Below, piece after piece: positions 13,001 through 20,248 of a stretch of DNA of 64,000 bases. Position 1 is the first letter of the stretch; every line of letters begins with the position of its first letter. The position numbers and the translations under genes are program-made. This DNA is from Bactericera cockerelli. Taxonomy: Eukaryota > Arthropoda > Insecta > Hemiptera > Triozidae. The stretch covers positions 3,714,859 through 3,778,858 of the forward strand of contig CM044967.1 of the NCBI GenBank assembly GCA_024516035.1. The letters are read 5' to 3'. Below the pieces are notes generated by a model. The model searched no databases. It saw nothing but the letters and a program-made list of their open reading frames with translations, and was not told the DNA's origin.

Positions 13001-15433
13001 TCTACAAATCCATTTTTTTCTCTTTTAACTGACAGTTTTCTGTTTTCTTTTTTAAGGCAATTACATGAACAAAGGTGCCCGGGGCAATGCAGCTGGGTTT
13101 CGCCTAACTTCCTTGAATAAGCTCGTTGATACCAAGTCTTCATCTTCTCGAGGCGTTACTTTGCTGCATTATTTGGTAAGTTCGGAACTTTACTTTATTA
13201 ACTTTTTATGTTAATGAAATCTGCATTTTATTTCAAACAGAGATTTGCTATGGCCGTCCAAAGAGGCAATGCGGCGGCCATACTTGACACATTTCCTGTC
13301 AACCAAGGGCTCGATGAGGCCTTTGTTCTATGATTTATCAATAATAAATTTCATGAAGTAATTACAAATTTATCTTTGTAAGGTACTTTTTATGGAGTTT
13401 AGGGAAAAGATCTTCCAGACTACCGAATTTCTTTGAATAGTACTATGCCTTTGAGTATAATACGGATTTATATTTATTTAATAAATATGATTGATAAACA
13501 CTTTGGTGAGAGGAAATTCAAGCATACCTTGACTTAGTCAGGTAAAAGTAATCTTAAATAAAAATTAAAAAAAATCTGTCTCATAAAAAAGTTTAGTTGC
13601 ACAATTTGTATAATTTATAATTATGCACCTAGTATTTCTGTTTGGTTATGCAACGCGCAATATAGATTAATGGTGTTACTTTTGAAAGTCTGATGCGACC
13701 TGCAAAAACTCTAATAGCCAATATGTCTCTGAAGTGATCTCTAGCTAATAATGGCCTAAGTGTTGTAACGGAGCGACCTAGATGATAATTTTCTTTCACC
13801 GTTCTGTGATAGGTCACAGAACAAACCCTTTTGAGACTGAAGTGACGTAATTTGTGAAGAACATGGGTCTTTCAAGACCTTTCAAAAAACCAAAGGTTCG
13901 TTCGTTAGAGGTTGATTCTTTCTAAATTAACAGACTGATTATGACCAAAATATGATTATCTAGAATAGACAAGATATGAGAGTTGATCAACCAACTACAT
14001 AAGTTGGTTAGGTTAAGAGGAAAAGCGTTTAACGTAATTACTGTAAATTTCCCAGGTTGAACTGGCTGAAAAACGCTTCAAAGAAGTTCTCAAACTGGAA
14101 GAAGACCTGATTCACGTGAAGGAAGCTTCCAAAGTGTCGATGAAGGAACTCGAAACCGACATGATCCAACTGAGGAACAACCTGAAAGAGGTGTCACGAG
14201 AGATAGAGTTCCAAAGGGTGCAACCACTGGTCCCTGGAGATCGGTTCCTGTTAGTCATGATGGAGTTTCTGTCCTCAGCCACTTGTCGGTTGTCTGAGAT
14301 TGAGGATCTGTTTCAGGATATGAAGACAAGGGTATGGAGCAATGTATCTTATGTGGTCATATAATGTGCACTTTTTCATTTATTTTTTATTTTATTCTCT
14401 TAATATTGTTCTAACGAAGTTTTTTTTTTTTTTTTTAGTTCCACTTACAGAGGACAAAGATAAAAGAAGTAGTGAAAGTTGAAAGTTGAACAATTTTAGT
14501 TTTTCATGTTTCAACTGATATTCACATTCATCTAGGTCCTAGGAGATACAATTTCTCACTTTTCTGTTTTGACTCAAGTATTGAATCACTTAACTAATAC
14601 AACTTCATGACAATTTCGTAATCAGGATAAAATTCGCGAAAGTGGATATGTGCCTGACAAATATCCGTTTTTGGGGCCAAAAAGCCCATACAAAATGTAT
14701 TTGACAACACACAAAAAAATTCAAATTAAAAAAAGTTGACAATATTATGGAGAATTCAATGATCTGATATCTGCGCTGAGAACTGGAGATGTGTTTGTAG
14801 AGGAAAACAAATAAAAAAAATCATATTTTTTTAATAAATACCTTTGATTTTTTGAAAAATTCAAAAATTAATCCACATTTATATGTTTTCCCCAATTTCA
14901 GTTCCACCGGGCGACGCGACAGTTTGGCGAGGACAATCCAATGATTCAACCCGAGGACTTCTTTGTCATCTTTGATACGTTCCTGACAACACTTAACGAG
15001 GCCAAACTGGACAACGAGAATATGAAGAGGAAGAGAGAGGAGGAGGAGAAACGGGCCAGGCAAGATGCAGAGGTAAGTGAGAGGAAAGATAATTATAAGA
15101 GTGAGAACATTAATACAGGTAAAAAAAGAGCCTTAATACTGGTTAAGATTTCCAACTGAAAAGAGAGAAGACAGCCACGACTGACCGACCAATTTTTTAC
15201 CTACTTTTCAGATGAAGAAAAGAACAGTGGATCGAAAGCAGGCGGCCATCAAAGAGAACGGGGTGGTCACCAGCAACGGCACAGTCAAGGGAGAATTCGA
15301 TGATCTGATATCTGCGCTGAGGACTGGAGATGTGTTTGGAGAAGACAGCTACGCCAAGATCAAGAGATCCAGGCGGTCCAGACATTCACCGTCTTCTGCA
15401 AGGGGGGATAGCAGGGAAAGGGTCATCAAATAG
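960..15433 (+). CDS. DAAM: DAAM formin, 3' part (13 exons, 723 residues visible)
   Basis: Diaphanous-related formin of the DAAM family, which nucleates and elongates unbranched actin filaments downstream of Rho GTPases and Dishevelled. Exons: 960-1077, 1964-2106, 4462-4578, 5293-5490, 5837-6076, 7593-7700, 9290-9429, 10708-10863, 12443-12606, 13057-13175, 14056-14331, 14902-15072, 15212-15433. All have AG/GT borders and matching phases; the sum is 2172 nt, an exact codon multiple. Visible residues 1-87 are the end of the FH3 region ([34 protein letters not shown]). Residues 88-192 are coiled coil. About 193-245 is a short proline-rich FH1. About 257-640 is FH2, with FNWVKLP at the start, a conserved Ile in QNCTILL near 341 that matches the actin-contact Ile of other FH2 domains, and GNYMN near 462-466. 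The DAD is [13 protein letters not shown] from about 677, followed by a basic KRSRRSRH segment. [10 protein letters not shown] and the DAD form favour DAAM over Dia. The 5' exons are outside the window. Confidence 0.95.
1440..1540 (-). repeat. SINE-E-like remnant with 5S-like stretch
   Basis: Contains TCTTAACTTCAGTGATTCGATGG-type sequence that resembles the 5S-like segment of 45552-45655 and 63090-63130. Degenerate. Confidence 0.35.
1738..1932 (+). mobile_element. LINE-type 3' end with A-rich tail
   Basis: GGTGGAAGAGATTGCC, then AGGCAATAACCCCGCCC, a T-rich stretch and (AATA)n. This is a layout seen at the 3' ends of insect non-LTR elements. A minus-strand relative is at about 7495-7550. Ends just before the acceptor of the DAAM exon at 1964. 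Class is inferred. Confidence 0.45.
1964..2106 (+). CDS. DAAM: DAAM exon: [10 protein letters not shown] region
   Basis: Acceptor TTTCAG, donor GTAATT. Encodes [18 protein letters not shown] and then [12 protein letters not shown]. Phase 1 in, phase 0 out. The region links the FH3 armadillo repeats to the coiled coil. Confidence 0.93.
2295..2378. repeat. Near-perfect 84-bp hairpin
   Basis: Arms of about 40 bp read from GTATATGTAAT to ATTACATATA, with AACTAGAATTC / GAATCCTAGTT inside and CTTTAAAG around the centre. Loop is almost nil. Probably a tiny MITE in a DAAM intron. Confidence 0.7.
2396..2605. mobile_element. Degenerate TIR element
   Basis: Left end GCTGGGATACCACAGAG and the reverse complement of the right end (CTGCCGGGATTCCACTGAG) match with gaps. 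GTTGCG/CGCAAC-type internal inverted motifs also occur. Non-coding. Confidence 0.4.
2658..3145 (+). repeat. Tandem duplication: one copy filled by a MITE, one empty
   Basis: The unit runs from ATAAGT.TCAA.AACCCAG to AATCTATCCCTTTAG (about 95 bp). Copy one is 2658-3050 with the MITE inside; copy two is 3051-3145 without it. Confidence 0.85.
2695..2981. mobile_element. hAT-like MITE (287 bp) with 8-bp TSD
   Basis: Right end TTATTGCCGACCCCTG reads inverted as CAGGGGTCGGCAATAA and matches the left CCTCGGTCGGCAATTA. The right flank is CTCTAGAG (2982-2989); the left has CTCTAGAG at 2680-2687 followed by an extra TCTAGAG. An 8-bp TSD and CAGNGGTC ends are typical of hAT. A tandem copy of the flank at 3051-3145 lacks the insert. 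Confidence 0.75.
3240..3275. repeat. CT microsatellite
   Basis: (CT)n run inside a DAAM intron. Confidence 0.9.
3923..4358. mobile_element. hAT-like MITE (436 bp) with exact 8-bp TSD
   Basis: TIRs are CTGCGGTCGGCAACCT on the left and, inverted, CAGCGGTCGGCAACCT on the right, with one mismatch. The TSD GTCTAAGA is at 3915-3922 and 4359-4366. The interior has a G12 run and no ORF of note. Inserted about 100 bp upstream of a DAAM exon. Confidence 0.9.
4400..4469 (+). repeat. Duplicated splice-acceptor segment before DAAM exon 4462
   Basis: CATTTATTTCATAAACAG followed by GAGGA occurs at 4382-4404 and again at 4444-4466. The true exon follows the second. After the first AG the frame reads into TAA within nine codons. 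Confidence 0.85.
4462..4578 (+). CDS. DAAM: DAAM exon: coiled coil, part 1
   Basis: 39 codons, phase 0 on both sides, starting [15 protein letters not shown] and ending VKTQEN before GTGAGT. Heptad-rich and highly charged. A duplicated copy of its acceptor lies 62 bp upstream at 4398-4399, but that copy leads into an early stop. Confidence 0.94.
4604..4770 (-). repeat. Repeat G, single copy
   Basis: Reverse complement of the family at 35140-35305, 46280-46497 and 49400-49755 (GGGTGGCGTCATCGTGAACG, GGGCCCCCAGAAC, CTACTCCCTGTTTATAG). It starts 25 bp after a DAAM donor. Confidence 0.85.
5293..5490 (+). CDS. DAAM: DAAM exon: coiled coil, part 2
   Basis: 66 codons, phase 0 on both sides, starting [20 protein letters not shown] and ending SGSVPDDTK before GTGACA. 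The donor is weaker than its neighbours (no G at +5). Confidence 0.93.
5640..5705 (-). repeat. SINE-A tail fragment
   Basis: AGTGGAAGGTAGCCACCAGG, then GTTAATGCTCAAAGCATTTT as in the full copies at 44517 and 48333. Confidence 0.75.
5837..6076 (+). CDS. DAAM: DAAM exon: FH1 and start of FH2
   Basis: 80 codons. Proline runs, including one of eight Pro, form the FH1 profilin-binding region; it is short for a formin. The exon then runs into [14 protein letters not shown], the FH2 lasso with its conserved Trp. Local G+C is much higher than in the flanking introns. Confidence 0.95.
6236..6372 (+). repeat. SINE-B, full-length-like
   Basis: tRNA-like head AGTAGCTTGATCGATAAGGC, B box GGTGGTTCAAGTCCC, body AGTTGTGATATCACGAAAGT and end ATGATAACTT. 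Intronic, same strand as DAAM. Confidence 0.9.
7097..7491. mobile_element. TIR element with about 45-bp arms
   Basis: TATATCTGTACCCTAGAG and on through GTCGTAACTCCAG (7097-7142) is inverted at 7446-7491 (TTGGAGTTGCGACTC to GGGTACAGATATA). About 300 bp lie between. Sits in the intron before the first full FH2 exon. Confidence 0.7.
7495..7550 (-). repeat. LINE-type 3' end fragment
   Basis: AAGGGCGGGGTTGCCTATGG then CAATCTCTTC is the reverse complement of the segment at 1745-1795. Confidence 0.5.
7593..7700 (+). CDS. DAAM: DAAM exon: FH2 lasso/linker
   Basis: 36 codons, starting [20 protein letters not shown] and ending YQKNGVP before [15 protein letters not shown] matches the second conserved Trp of the FH2 lasso. 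Its last 13 bases and the donor recur at three intronic sites downstream. Confidence 0.95.
7689..8492 (+). repeat. 146-bp tandem array that copies an exon end and donor
   Basis: GAACGGAGTTCCG followed by GTGAGTATGATGGCTGG is the exon end at 7688-7717. It recurs with decoy donors at 8068, 8214 and 8360, spaced exactly 146 bp. The first gap is 367 bp because a SINE-C of about 221 bp (7728-7937) sits in unit one. Confidence 0.92.
7728..7937 (-). repeat. SINE-C
   Basis: CGCCTTATTTATACTGCCCG to GTTTCGAACCCGCGACCTC and CCGCCTTTACCACCGAGCT; the tRNA-like head is on the minus strand. Inserted in unit one of the 146-bp array. Confidence 0.9.
8733..8782 (+). repeat. SINE-A 3' fragment
   Basis: GCATTAACCTCGCCTGGTGG then a (TTA)n tail. 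Confidence 0.7.
8835..9048 (+). mobile_element. ACTAGC-type element, solo
   Basis: Starts ACTAGCCGTTTGCCCGTG and ends near GGACAAACAAACAAACATAG. It shares GGCATGGCCG with the copies at 40661 and 61481. Class uncertain (LINE-end or MITE-like). Confidence 0.5.
9290..9429 (+). CDS. DAAM: DAAM exon: FH2 actin-contact helix
   Basis: Phase 0 in, phase 2 out. Starts [13 protein letters not shown] and includes [20 protein letters not shown]. The Ile of NCTILL corresponds by family knowledge to the conserved FH2 actin-binding Ile. Confidence 0.95.
9722..10024 (-). repeat. SINE-E with tRNA-like head
   Basis: Minus-strand head near 9950-10024 (GTGGCGTAACGGTTGTGAC; B box GAGTTCGATTCCCGG). The body contains CCTCACCCAGCCTGGGT and GACGGGGGTATTACCCTCC. 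Confidence 0.85.
10090..10128 (+). pseudogene. Partial copy of DAAM exon 10708, copy 1
   Basis: GGCCATTCTGAGAATGGACA then GGGAAAACCAGCTCAACAG, preceded by a T-rich tract and AG. 39 bp resemble the start of the true exon. Confidence 0.85.
10175..10318 (-). repeat. SINE-B
   Basis: GTTATATTTGTGTTAATCAC to GACCTCCAGGTTACAAGTCC, ending at GATCAAGCCATTGAAG. Confidence 0.88.
10365..10409 (+). pseudogene. Partial copy of DAAM exon 10708, copy 2
   Basis: 45 bp, GGCCATTCTCAGCATGGACA through CCCCTGGACAG, with a duplicated TTTTTTCAACAG acceptor. Then it is cut by a SINE-C fragment. Confidence 0.9.
10410..10522 (+). repeat. SINE-C 3' fragment
   Basis: GGGCTTACTGCTGGAATAAT, CTTATCGGGCAGTATCAAT and GGCGATATTATTATTATT, the plus-strand view of the SINE-C tail. 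Confidence 0.85.
10530..10670 (+). repeat. SINE-B
   Basis: AGTAGCTTGATCGATAAGGC, GGTGGTTCAAGTCACGG, ATGATAACTT. Its 3' end is about 37 bp from the true acceptor of DAAM exon 10708. Confidence 0.9.
10708..10863 (+). CDS. DAAM: DAAM exon: FH2 knob/coiled-coil part
   Basis: Phase 2 in (AA+G gives Lys), phase 2 out. Encodes [20 protein letters not shown] and then [20 protein letters not shown]. Partial copies of its 5' end lie at 10090-10128 and 10365-10409, and six partial copies of its 3' end lie between 10949 and 11620. This exon is the only complete one. Confidence 0.94.
10840..11640 (+). repeat. Tandem array copying exon end and donor (six decoys)
   Basis: TTCATGTATGAGATATCCAA then GTGAGT marks the true donor at 10864 and decoys at 10969, 11027, 11085, 11402 (GTAAGT), 11509 and 11614. 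Spacing is about 105-107 bp or 58 bp. 11100-11305 interrupts the array with a T-rich, then TC-rich stretch. Confidence 0.93.
11681..11898 (+). mobile_element. Retroposed 3' tail with poly(A), nested
   Basis: GATGAGGAAGAAAGTGCGGG to an A18 run. AAGCTCTT stands on both sides (about 11673-11680 and 11898-11905), which I read as a target-site duplication. The sequence resembles 54490-54600 (AAGATGGTGCGGGAATG). Confidence 0.6.
11898..12240 (-). pseudogene. LINE ORF2 C-terminal fragment
   Basis: The minus strand reads [14 protein letters not shown] and, after a frameshift, [20 protein letters not shown]. This is the Cys-rich tail at the end of I/Jockey/R1-type LINE polyproteins. It carries a stop and a frameshift. 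A second copy of its downstream end is at 50525-50580 on the other strand. Confidence 0.75.
12443..12606 (+). CDS. DAAM: DAAM exon: FH2 core
   Basis: Begins [17 protein letters not shown] and ends [11 protein letters not shown]; phase 2 in, phase 1 out (G+GC gives the Gly of GNYMN). Acceptor CACCCCAG, donor GTGAGT. Confidence 0.95.
12837..12990 (+). repeat. Copy of the window-start 144-bp family
   Basis: TATTACCTGCTGATGAGAGC, AGCTCGAAACAGCTGTCCAGG, then GTGTACATC-type sequence, in the opposite sense to 1-392. Confidence 0.75.
13057..13175 (+). CDS. DAAM: DAAM exon: GNYMN motif
   Basis: Encodes [20 protein letters not shown] and then [19 protein letters not shown]. This is the most conserved FH2 block (GNYMN, G.A.GF, DTKS, LLHYL). 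Ends at a GTAAGT donor. Confidence 0.96.
13241..13333 (+). pseudogene. LINE reverse-transcriptase C-terminal fragment
   Basis: Encodes [20 protein letters not shown] and ends EAFVL plus [15 protein letters not shown] matches the C-terminal tail of many LINE-type polymerases and resembles AIQRGNSSSIRGTLP at 15838. It follows TTTATTTCAAACAG, which looks like a splice acceptor inside the DAAM intron. Confidence 0.65.
14056..14331 (+). CDS. DAAM: DAAM exon: FH2 C-terminal helices
   Basis: 92 codons, the largest exon seen. Starts [18 protein letters not shown] and ends [12 protein letters not shown]. Mostly helical and charged, as expected for the FH2 coiled-coil and post subdomains. Confidence 0.95.
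14902..15072 (+). CDS. DAAM: DAAM exon: end of FH2 and basic coiled coil
   Basis: 57 codons. Contains [19 protein letters not shown] and ends [18 protein letters not shown], the charged helix between FH2 and DAD typical of DAAM. Confidence 0.95.
15212..15433 (+). CDS. DAAM: DAAM last exon: DAD and stop
   Basis: 73 codons plus [19 protein letters not shown] is the diaphanous autoregulatory core, which binds the N-terminal DID to hold the formin inactive. The [10 protein letters not shown] basic patch strengthens that contact in the family. Ends DSRERVIK. Confidence 0.95.
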   Translation: MKKRTVDRKQAAIKENGVVTSNGTVKGEFDDLISALRTGDVFGEDSYAKIKRSRRSRHSPSSARGDSRERVIK

Positions 15434-15539
15434 AGGAGGAGAGCTGTGATTGTTTTACAAATACGCAGAATTGAGTACAACTTCTTACTTTTCAGATTGT
15501 ACTAATACTGATATAGCCAACGAGAAACTAACTGAGAAC
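15434..15539 (+). other. DAAM 3' UTR, proximal
   Basis: Sequence between the TAG stop and the LINE insertion. It includes a short CTTCTTACTTTTC piece also found in the 144-bp family. No AATAAA lies before 15919, so transcripts may run into the LINE. Confidence 0.55.
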
Positions 15540-15933
15540 ATGAGTTAGGAGAGGGGACGTGCGCTCGTGTGGGATGCGACCTGTTCTGATTCGCTAGCGA
15601 GAACTAACAGAAACGATGCTGAAGGACTTGGATTTTTCTCTGAGAACGCTGCACGCCAAAGGCACTTGAAATACTCAAGGTTAAAAGACAACTATAGCTT
15701 TCTTGCGTTCTCAGTTGAAACGTTGGGTCCTTGGGCAGCTGAGTCGATATCTTTTCTTAAAAAAGATTGGCTCTGCCCTTCGGAGCGTTTCCGGAGATTC
15801 TCGCTCGCATCAGTTCCTGATTCAAAAAATATCACAGGCCATCCAAAGGGGCAATAGCTCGAGCATCAGAGGCACGCTTCCTCTCGGTAGTGAGTTTGAA
15901 GAAATGTTTTACCTTTGAAATAAATACAAAAAA
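15540..15933 (+). mobile_element. 5'-truncated LINE with 10-bp TSD
   Basis: AACTGAGAAC flanks the insert at 15530-15539 and 15934-15943. Inside, WDATCSDSLA, KYSRLKDNYSFL and FSVETLGPWAAES, then after a one-base shift at the A6 run near 15758, FLIQKISQAIQRGNSSSIRG and FEEMFYL plus TGA. This is the C-terminus of a LINE polymerase. The 3' tail is only AATAAATACAAAAAAA, so the element has almost no 3' UTR. AATAAA is at 15919-15924. Confidence 0.85.
15919..15924 (+). promoter_or_regulatory. AATAAA polyadenylation signal in the LINE tail
   Basis: First AATAAA after the DAAM stop. It belongs to the LINE but could serve the DAAM mRNA. Confidence 0.4.
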
Positions 15934-15943
15934 AACTGAGAAC

Positions 15944-16702
15944 TGTATATCTCATGGATAATGAATCTGTCTCACAATATCGACCATTTTGTGTAGTTAT
16001 AACACAGAGGAAATCACAACAATTACAAATAAATTCTTCTTCTTTACATGTTTTAGAAGTTAATAACGTAGCCATATTGAATAGTTTCCATGTGTATTAC
16101 AAGCTCTCCATGGCTTATTCCTCAATGGATAAATCTATTATTACCTATACGTATTATTTTCAATTCAAAATCGACACGTTTTCCATGTAACTGACTACTG
16201 ACTTGGGTTCCCCTTCAACATTATTATCATTTATTATTATTGCTACTATTTTTTTTTTTATGCATAGTATGAATTTAATGATAATGCAACAAATCATGAT
16301 ACCAAACTTAATGTTGAAGGGGCCATTTCCATGGAATACAAGTAGTATATAGTTCAGGTAAATTTCACATTTACAAAAGCTAAAATATATTCTATTTTAA
16401 TTTAGCATTTTTAGTACTTTTCATTCGTGACTATGGACAAGATATTTTATAATAATTATAATGATAACCCAAGTAACTATACATACATTTATACATAGTT
16501 ACTTAGGTCTTTAATAGGTATATGTAAATTTTAAATATTTAAATCAAGTACAAGTCAAGTAGTACAGGGACCATTGTAATGCAGCGAAGGGATTCATTGG
16601 GCAGTCTGAAAAATGTACTATTTTCGTCGTTTTTTATATTTATATTTTAATTTAGCGTAACAATTCCATTCTGTATATTTTTAGAATATCACTACTTGTG
16701 GA
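15944..16702. other. Intergenic; one short TIR pair
   Basis: A/T-rich with no coding signal. GGTTCCCCTTCAACATTA (16206) is inverted as TAATGTTGAAGGGGCC (16310-16326), a probable 120-bp MITE. Otherwise I see nothing. Confidence 0.6.
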
Positions 16703-16704
16703 TT

Positions 16705-16913
16705 AATATAATAATAATATTGCCTTATTTATACTGCCCGATTAGGACTATTAAGTCCCATTATTCCAGCAGTAAGCCCAAGACGTATTATTTTGTGGTA
16801 AAAATCCCAAACGGGAGGAAAACTTGTCATGTCCCGGCTGGGTTTCGAACCCACGACCTCTGGAACTTCTGGATTCACAGAGTGCCGCCTTTACCACTGA
16901 GCTACCGGGACAG
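16705..16913 (-). repeat. SINE-C
   Basis: TGCCTTATTTATACTGCCCG to TTTACCACTGAGCTACCGGG; B box GTTTCGAACCCACGACC. Well preserved. Confidence 0.92.
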
Positions 16914-17705
16914 ACTGGTTTATTGCTTTCTATTACCTGAAAAGTATAGAAAGTATTGTTTTTTTCTCTGTAATTTCATACAGTAGACATGAAAATCTTT
17001 TAATAATATTAAGAATCCTGGCCTAGTATTTGGGTTCAGACTTTCTCAGGGGACACTGGATTTTACGGTTCAGAAGTCGTGAGCACGAACTTGGCTTGTT
17101 GGTTCAATTTAATATTGGTTTCATCTCATAATGTTTTAATTTAATAATGGTTTCATCTCATAATGTTTTAATTTAATAATGGTTTGAGGAAATGAAATGT
17201 TTTAACATTTATACCAATCAAATGTATATAAATAATGGCTATTAGGTATTGACGATATTTTGGTAAGAAATCATATTTTTCTCTGGCAAATTGTAAAAAG
17301 CCTACACTACAACAACATAAACAAAGATTAATTCTATTTGAGATGAGTATTTAGAATTAAGTATGTAGATATCACTTATGAAATATATTTCCCATCTCAT
17401 TGGAATTCCATGAAATTAATAATTAAAGAGGAATTATTCCTCTTCCCAGGAGTGAGTATTTGTAAAGGTTAACTGTGTTATGATGAAATAATTATGAACT
17501 AAGCCTCAGCCAAAGATAGTTGGTCGCCATTTGTTTTTTAATTAGTCTTTTTGAAAATATTTGTTTTTACAATTTTATTTATACCTAAGAAAGGTTATTA
17601 TTGGAATAAATATCTTTATACTGACGTAAAAAATGTGGATGCATGATTTCTTATTTCAACCTTTTCAGTAGAAATTTCTGTGGTTGATTTTTTTCCTCAC
17701 GAGCT
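16914..17705. other. Intergenic, A/T-rich
   Basis: Contains three short repeats of TTTAATTTAATAATGGTTTC near 17105-17185. No gene or RNA signal seen. Confidence 0.6.
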
Positions 17706-17709
17706 TACT

Positions 17710-17960
17710 GGGTGTGTGGGTGTTTGTGTGGGTGTGTGGGTGTTTGTGTGGGTGTGTGGGTGTTTGTGTGGGTGTGTGGGTTTGTGTATGGCGTGATGTG
17801 TGTGCGTTGTGTGTGTTTGATGGGCTGGCGAAGCTGTGAGTGTAACCCGCTAGTGTTATAATTATAAATTCAATAGTGTCTGGTGGGGGAAAATGAGTAT
17901 AGTTGTGGAAAATGGGTATTGTGGGGCAAAATGGGTATAGTGGGGGAAAATGGGTATATA
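17710..17960 (+). repeat. GT-rich and GGGGAAAATGGGTAT minisatellites
   Basis: GGGTGTGTGGGTGTTTGTGT repeats four times (20 bp). A second array of about 20-bp units ending in AAAATGGGTAT lies at 17881-17960. Confidence 0.9.
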
Positions 17961-18049
17961 TATTTATGAAAAAAAATCTTTCACTGTTTTTCAGAACGCG
18001 GGGATAGAAAAAATATTTGGAACATAACCTTTTGTACAATGTCTAGTGA

Positions 18050-18395
18050 TTCCAAAAACTTTCAATACAGAGGCCTGTTAAGACTGTTAAGATGTGGGTG
18101 TAAAAAGGTCAACATGTAGAAAATGAACAAAGTTGAAAATCTGTTTTACACTGCCATTAGGAACTATATTAGGTTTCAGCTTAATCGGATGTTTAGTTCG
18201 CGATATGGGTATACTTGAGATATGGCAGAGCTTCAAGATGCTCTTTAAAAGCTCATTTTTTGAAAGTGCATAACGCCAATTAGCCTGTCATCGGTAACTA
18301 TGCGAAATATCAGCTCAATCCGACTTGTGGTTCTCGAGTTTTACGAGGACAAACATACACACACACAAACGAGTCATTTTATAATATAAGATTAC
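18050..18395 (+). mobile_element. ACTAGC/AAGATTA-type element, 3' part
   Basis: ATATCAGCTCAATCCGACTTG, then ACAAACATACACACACACAA and an ATTTTATAATATAAGATTA end. The layout is common to invertebrate LINE-end elements. Class uncertain. Confidence 0.4.
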
Positions 18396-19016
18396 CGAGA
18401 AATTTTTTGGGATACATGGCACGTTGCATATCTACATAGTACCTGGGCACTTATACAAAACAAAAGATTGCTTATGTAACGAAACTACTGTGTTTTTAGC
18501 TCTATTTCCCCTTTGGGGAGAGGGAGCTATTGTTCTTTACACAAAGTCAAAAGTTTGGGTATGTTTTTCCATCATTATGGGTCCATCATTCACCCATTGC
18601 ATGATTTTTTCCTCATTAATTTGAGTTTGTGACCACATAATAATAGTAATAATTATAACATTAGAAATTAGTCTAATGACAAAGAAACAAAAAGAGGCTA
18701 ATTAGAATTGAAAAATCCCACTTAAATTTTATTATATCGCAGGCGGGTCTTCTTATAACTAAATTTTATATAAATGTATGTATGATTTTATTTGTGGTTA
18801 AGCACAAGGCCTCTTCACAATTTTTGTGGGTAGCGCAGCATTATTAAGAGTCTCCTTCACTTTTCGAATTCTATTACATTAATTTATTTTATAATACATA
18901 AACTACCCCACAAAACAAGACGACTGTATCCCCTTAGTGTGGGGTAGTCGCATTAAATAAATGTTACCTATTATGTACAATTATTAATGCAAATAAATTA
19001 CAAATTACAAATTTTT
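18396..19016. other. Intergenic with one small dispersed repeat
   Basis: 18897-19000 (ACTACCCCACAAAACAAGAC and on) is also found inverted inside the SINE-C at 60165-60265. No coding signal. Confidence 0.6.
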
Positions 19017-19017
19017 A

Positions 19018-19198
19018 CTCTGGTAATGCCGCCACTGGTCGTTACTCATACAAGTAACTACTCATTTTTCCTCACGAGGTATGAGGGGACCCCGATCATC
19101 CAAGTACTGAGCAGAAACATTCCTCCCCCACTGGGGATCGAACCCAGGGCACCATGCGTGCAATGCCTCGCGCGCTAACTCACTCGGCAACGGTGACT
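19018..19198 (-). repeat. SINE-D
   Basis: TGGTAATGCCGCCACTGGTC, TTTTTCCTCACGAGG, GGGATCGAACCCAGGGCACC; head on the minus strand ends GTTGCCGAGTGAGTTAGC. Confidence 0.9.
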
Positions 19199-19859
19199 AC
19201 CTAAATGTTTTAGTCTTAAAACTTAGCTATTTCCTGAACCATTTCAATGTCGAATTCTTTTTATGGCTTCCACATTTACACGTTTTGGTCATATTAAATA
19301 AGTTCAGACTAGGTCATTTTTTATCACGAAAATCACAGTTTCAAGTAACACTGTGTTGGCCCCAGTGTTTTCCTACCAATACCACATGGTTGACGTGTCT
19401 GTCAGTTTCTGCTAGTCGAATTGTTCAAGTTTTACATTGTTTTCTTGTACATCAACTACAACTTCTCACTTTCTTTGTTACTGACTGACTAACTGAAATA
19501 AAAAATAAATAAACACAACATACATCAATATAAAATAGATAGGCATACACAGTTTTATATAGGTGCTTATGAAAAGAAGCTTTCTAATAAAATTATATTA
19601 ATTTAAATTAATTTTGCAAAAGTAAATTCAGTAAACTTCATTGCAAAGTGCTTTATTTAGACTATCAGCGCAAGACAGGTAGTCCCATTATGCCAACAGT
19701 TTAACAAAGCACCTCTTTATTGGTACACTTAAGGTACACCAATATTTTTTAGTGTTCAATACCCCGACATCAAATCCGGTGTAAAACTCAGCATCCACCG
19801 TTTAACATCCATTTAACAAGACCCAAGGCAACCAAATTCATGACCTACCAACACGTTAC
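19199..19859. other. Upstream region of the first zinc-finger gene
   Basis: A/T-rich. A piece of the 144-bp family (CAACTTCTCACTTTC) is near 19450. No clear TATA-plus-initiator pair can be called with confidence. Confidence 0.4.
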
Positions 19860-20248
19860 ATGAAAACAATAATCCACGGGTTGGTTTTCATCAGCTTGTG
19901 CCAACACCTGACAGCAATGTCGGTCAAAAGAAACAGAACCTCACGAAGAGTATTAAGACTGAAAACTACATCAACCACCGACCAAAATGCCACAACTCAC
20001 AGTGATGCGACAAACACATCGAAGAACACTACAATCTACTCAATGTATGAACCAAACAATAAGGAATTCACTCAAGTAGCAAATAATTCAAGAGATCTTG
20101 CTGTACAAAGTTGGTACACGACCTATCAAAAGCGATATGTACCCAACACTAGATTACATGAAGTTGTCCTGAGGACACCTTTCGTTTTATCTTATGATCA
20201 ACGGGATACTCTGGCGAGAGTTGTGAAGAAGCTGTGGTGGAATTGTAG
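19860..20248 (+). CDS. Zinc-finger gene 1, exon 1
   Basis: Signal-like N-terminus through VVKKLWWNC; donor AG|GTGAGT, phase 2. The reading frame would stop two bases after the donor, which supports the splice. Confidence 0.75.
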
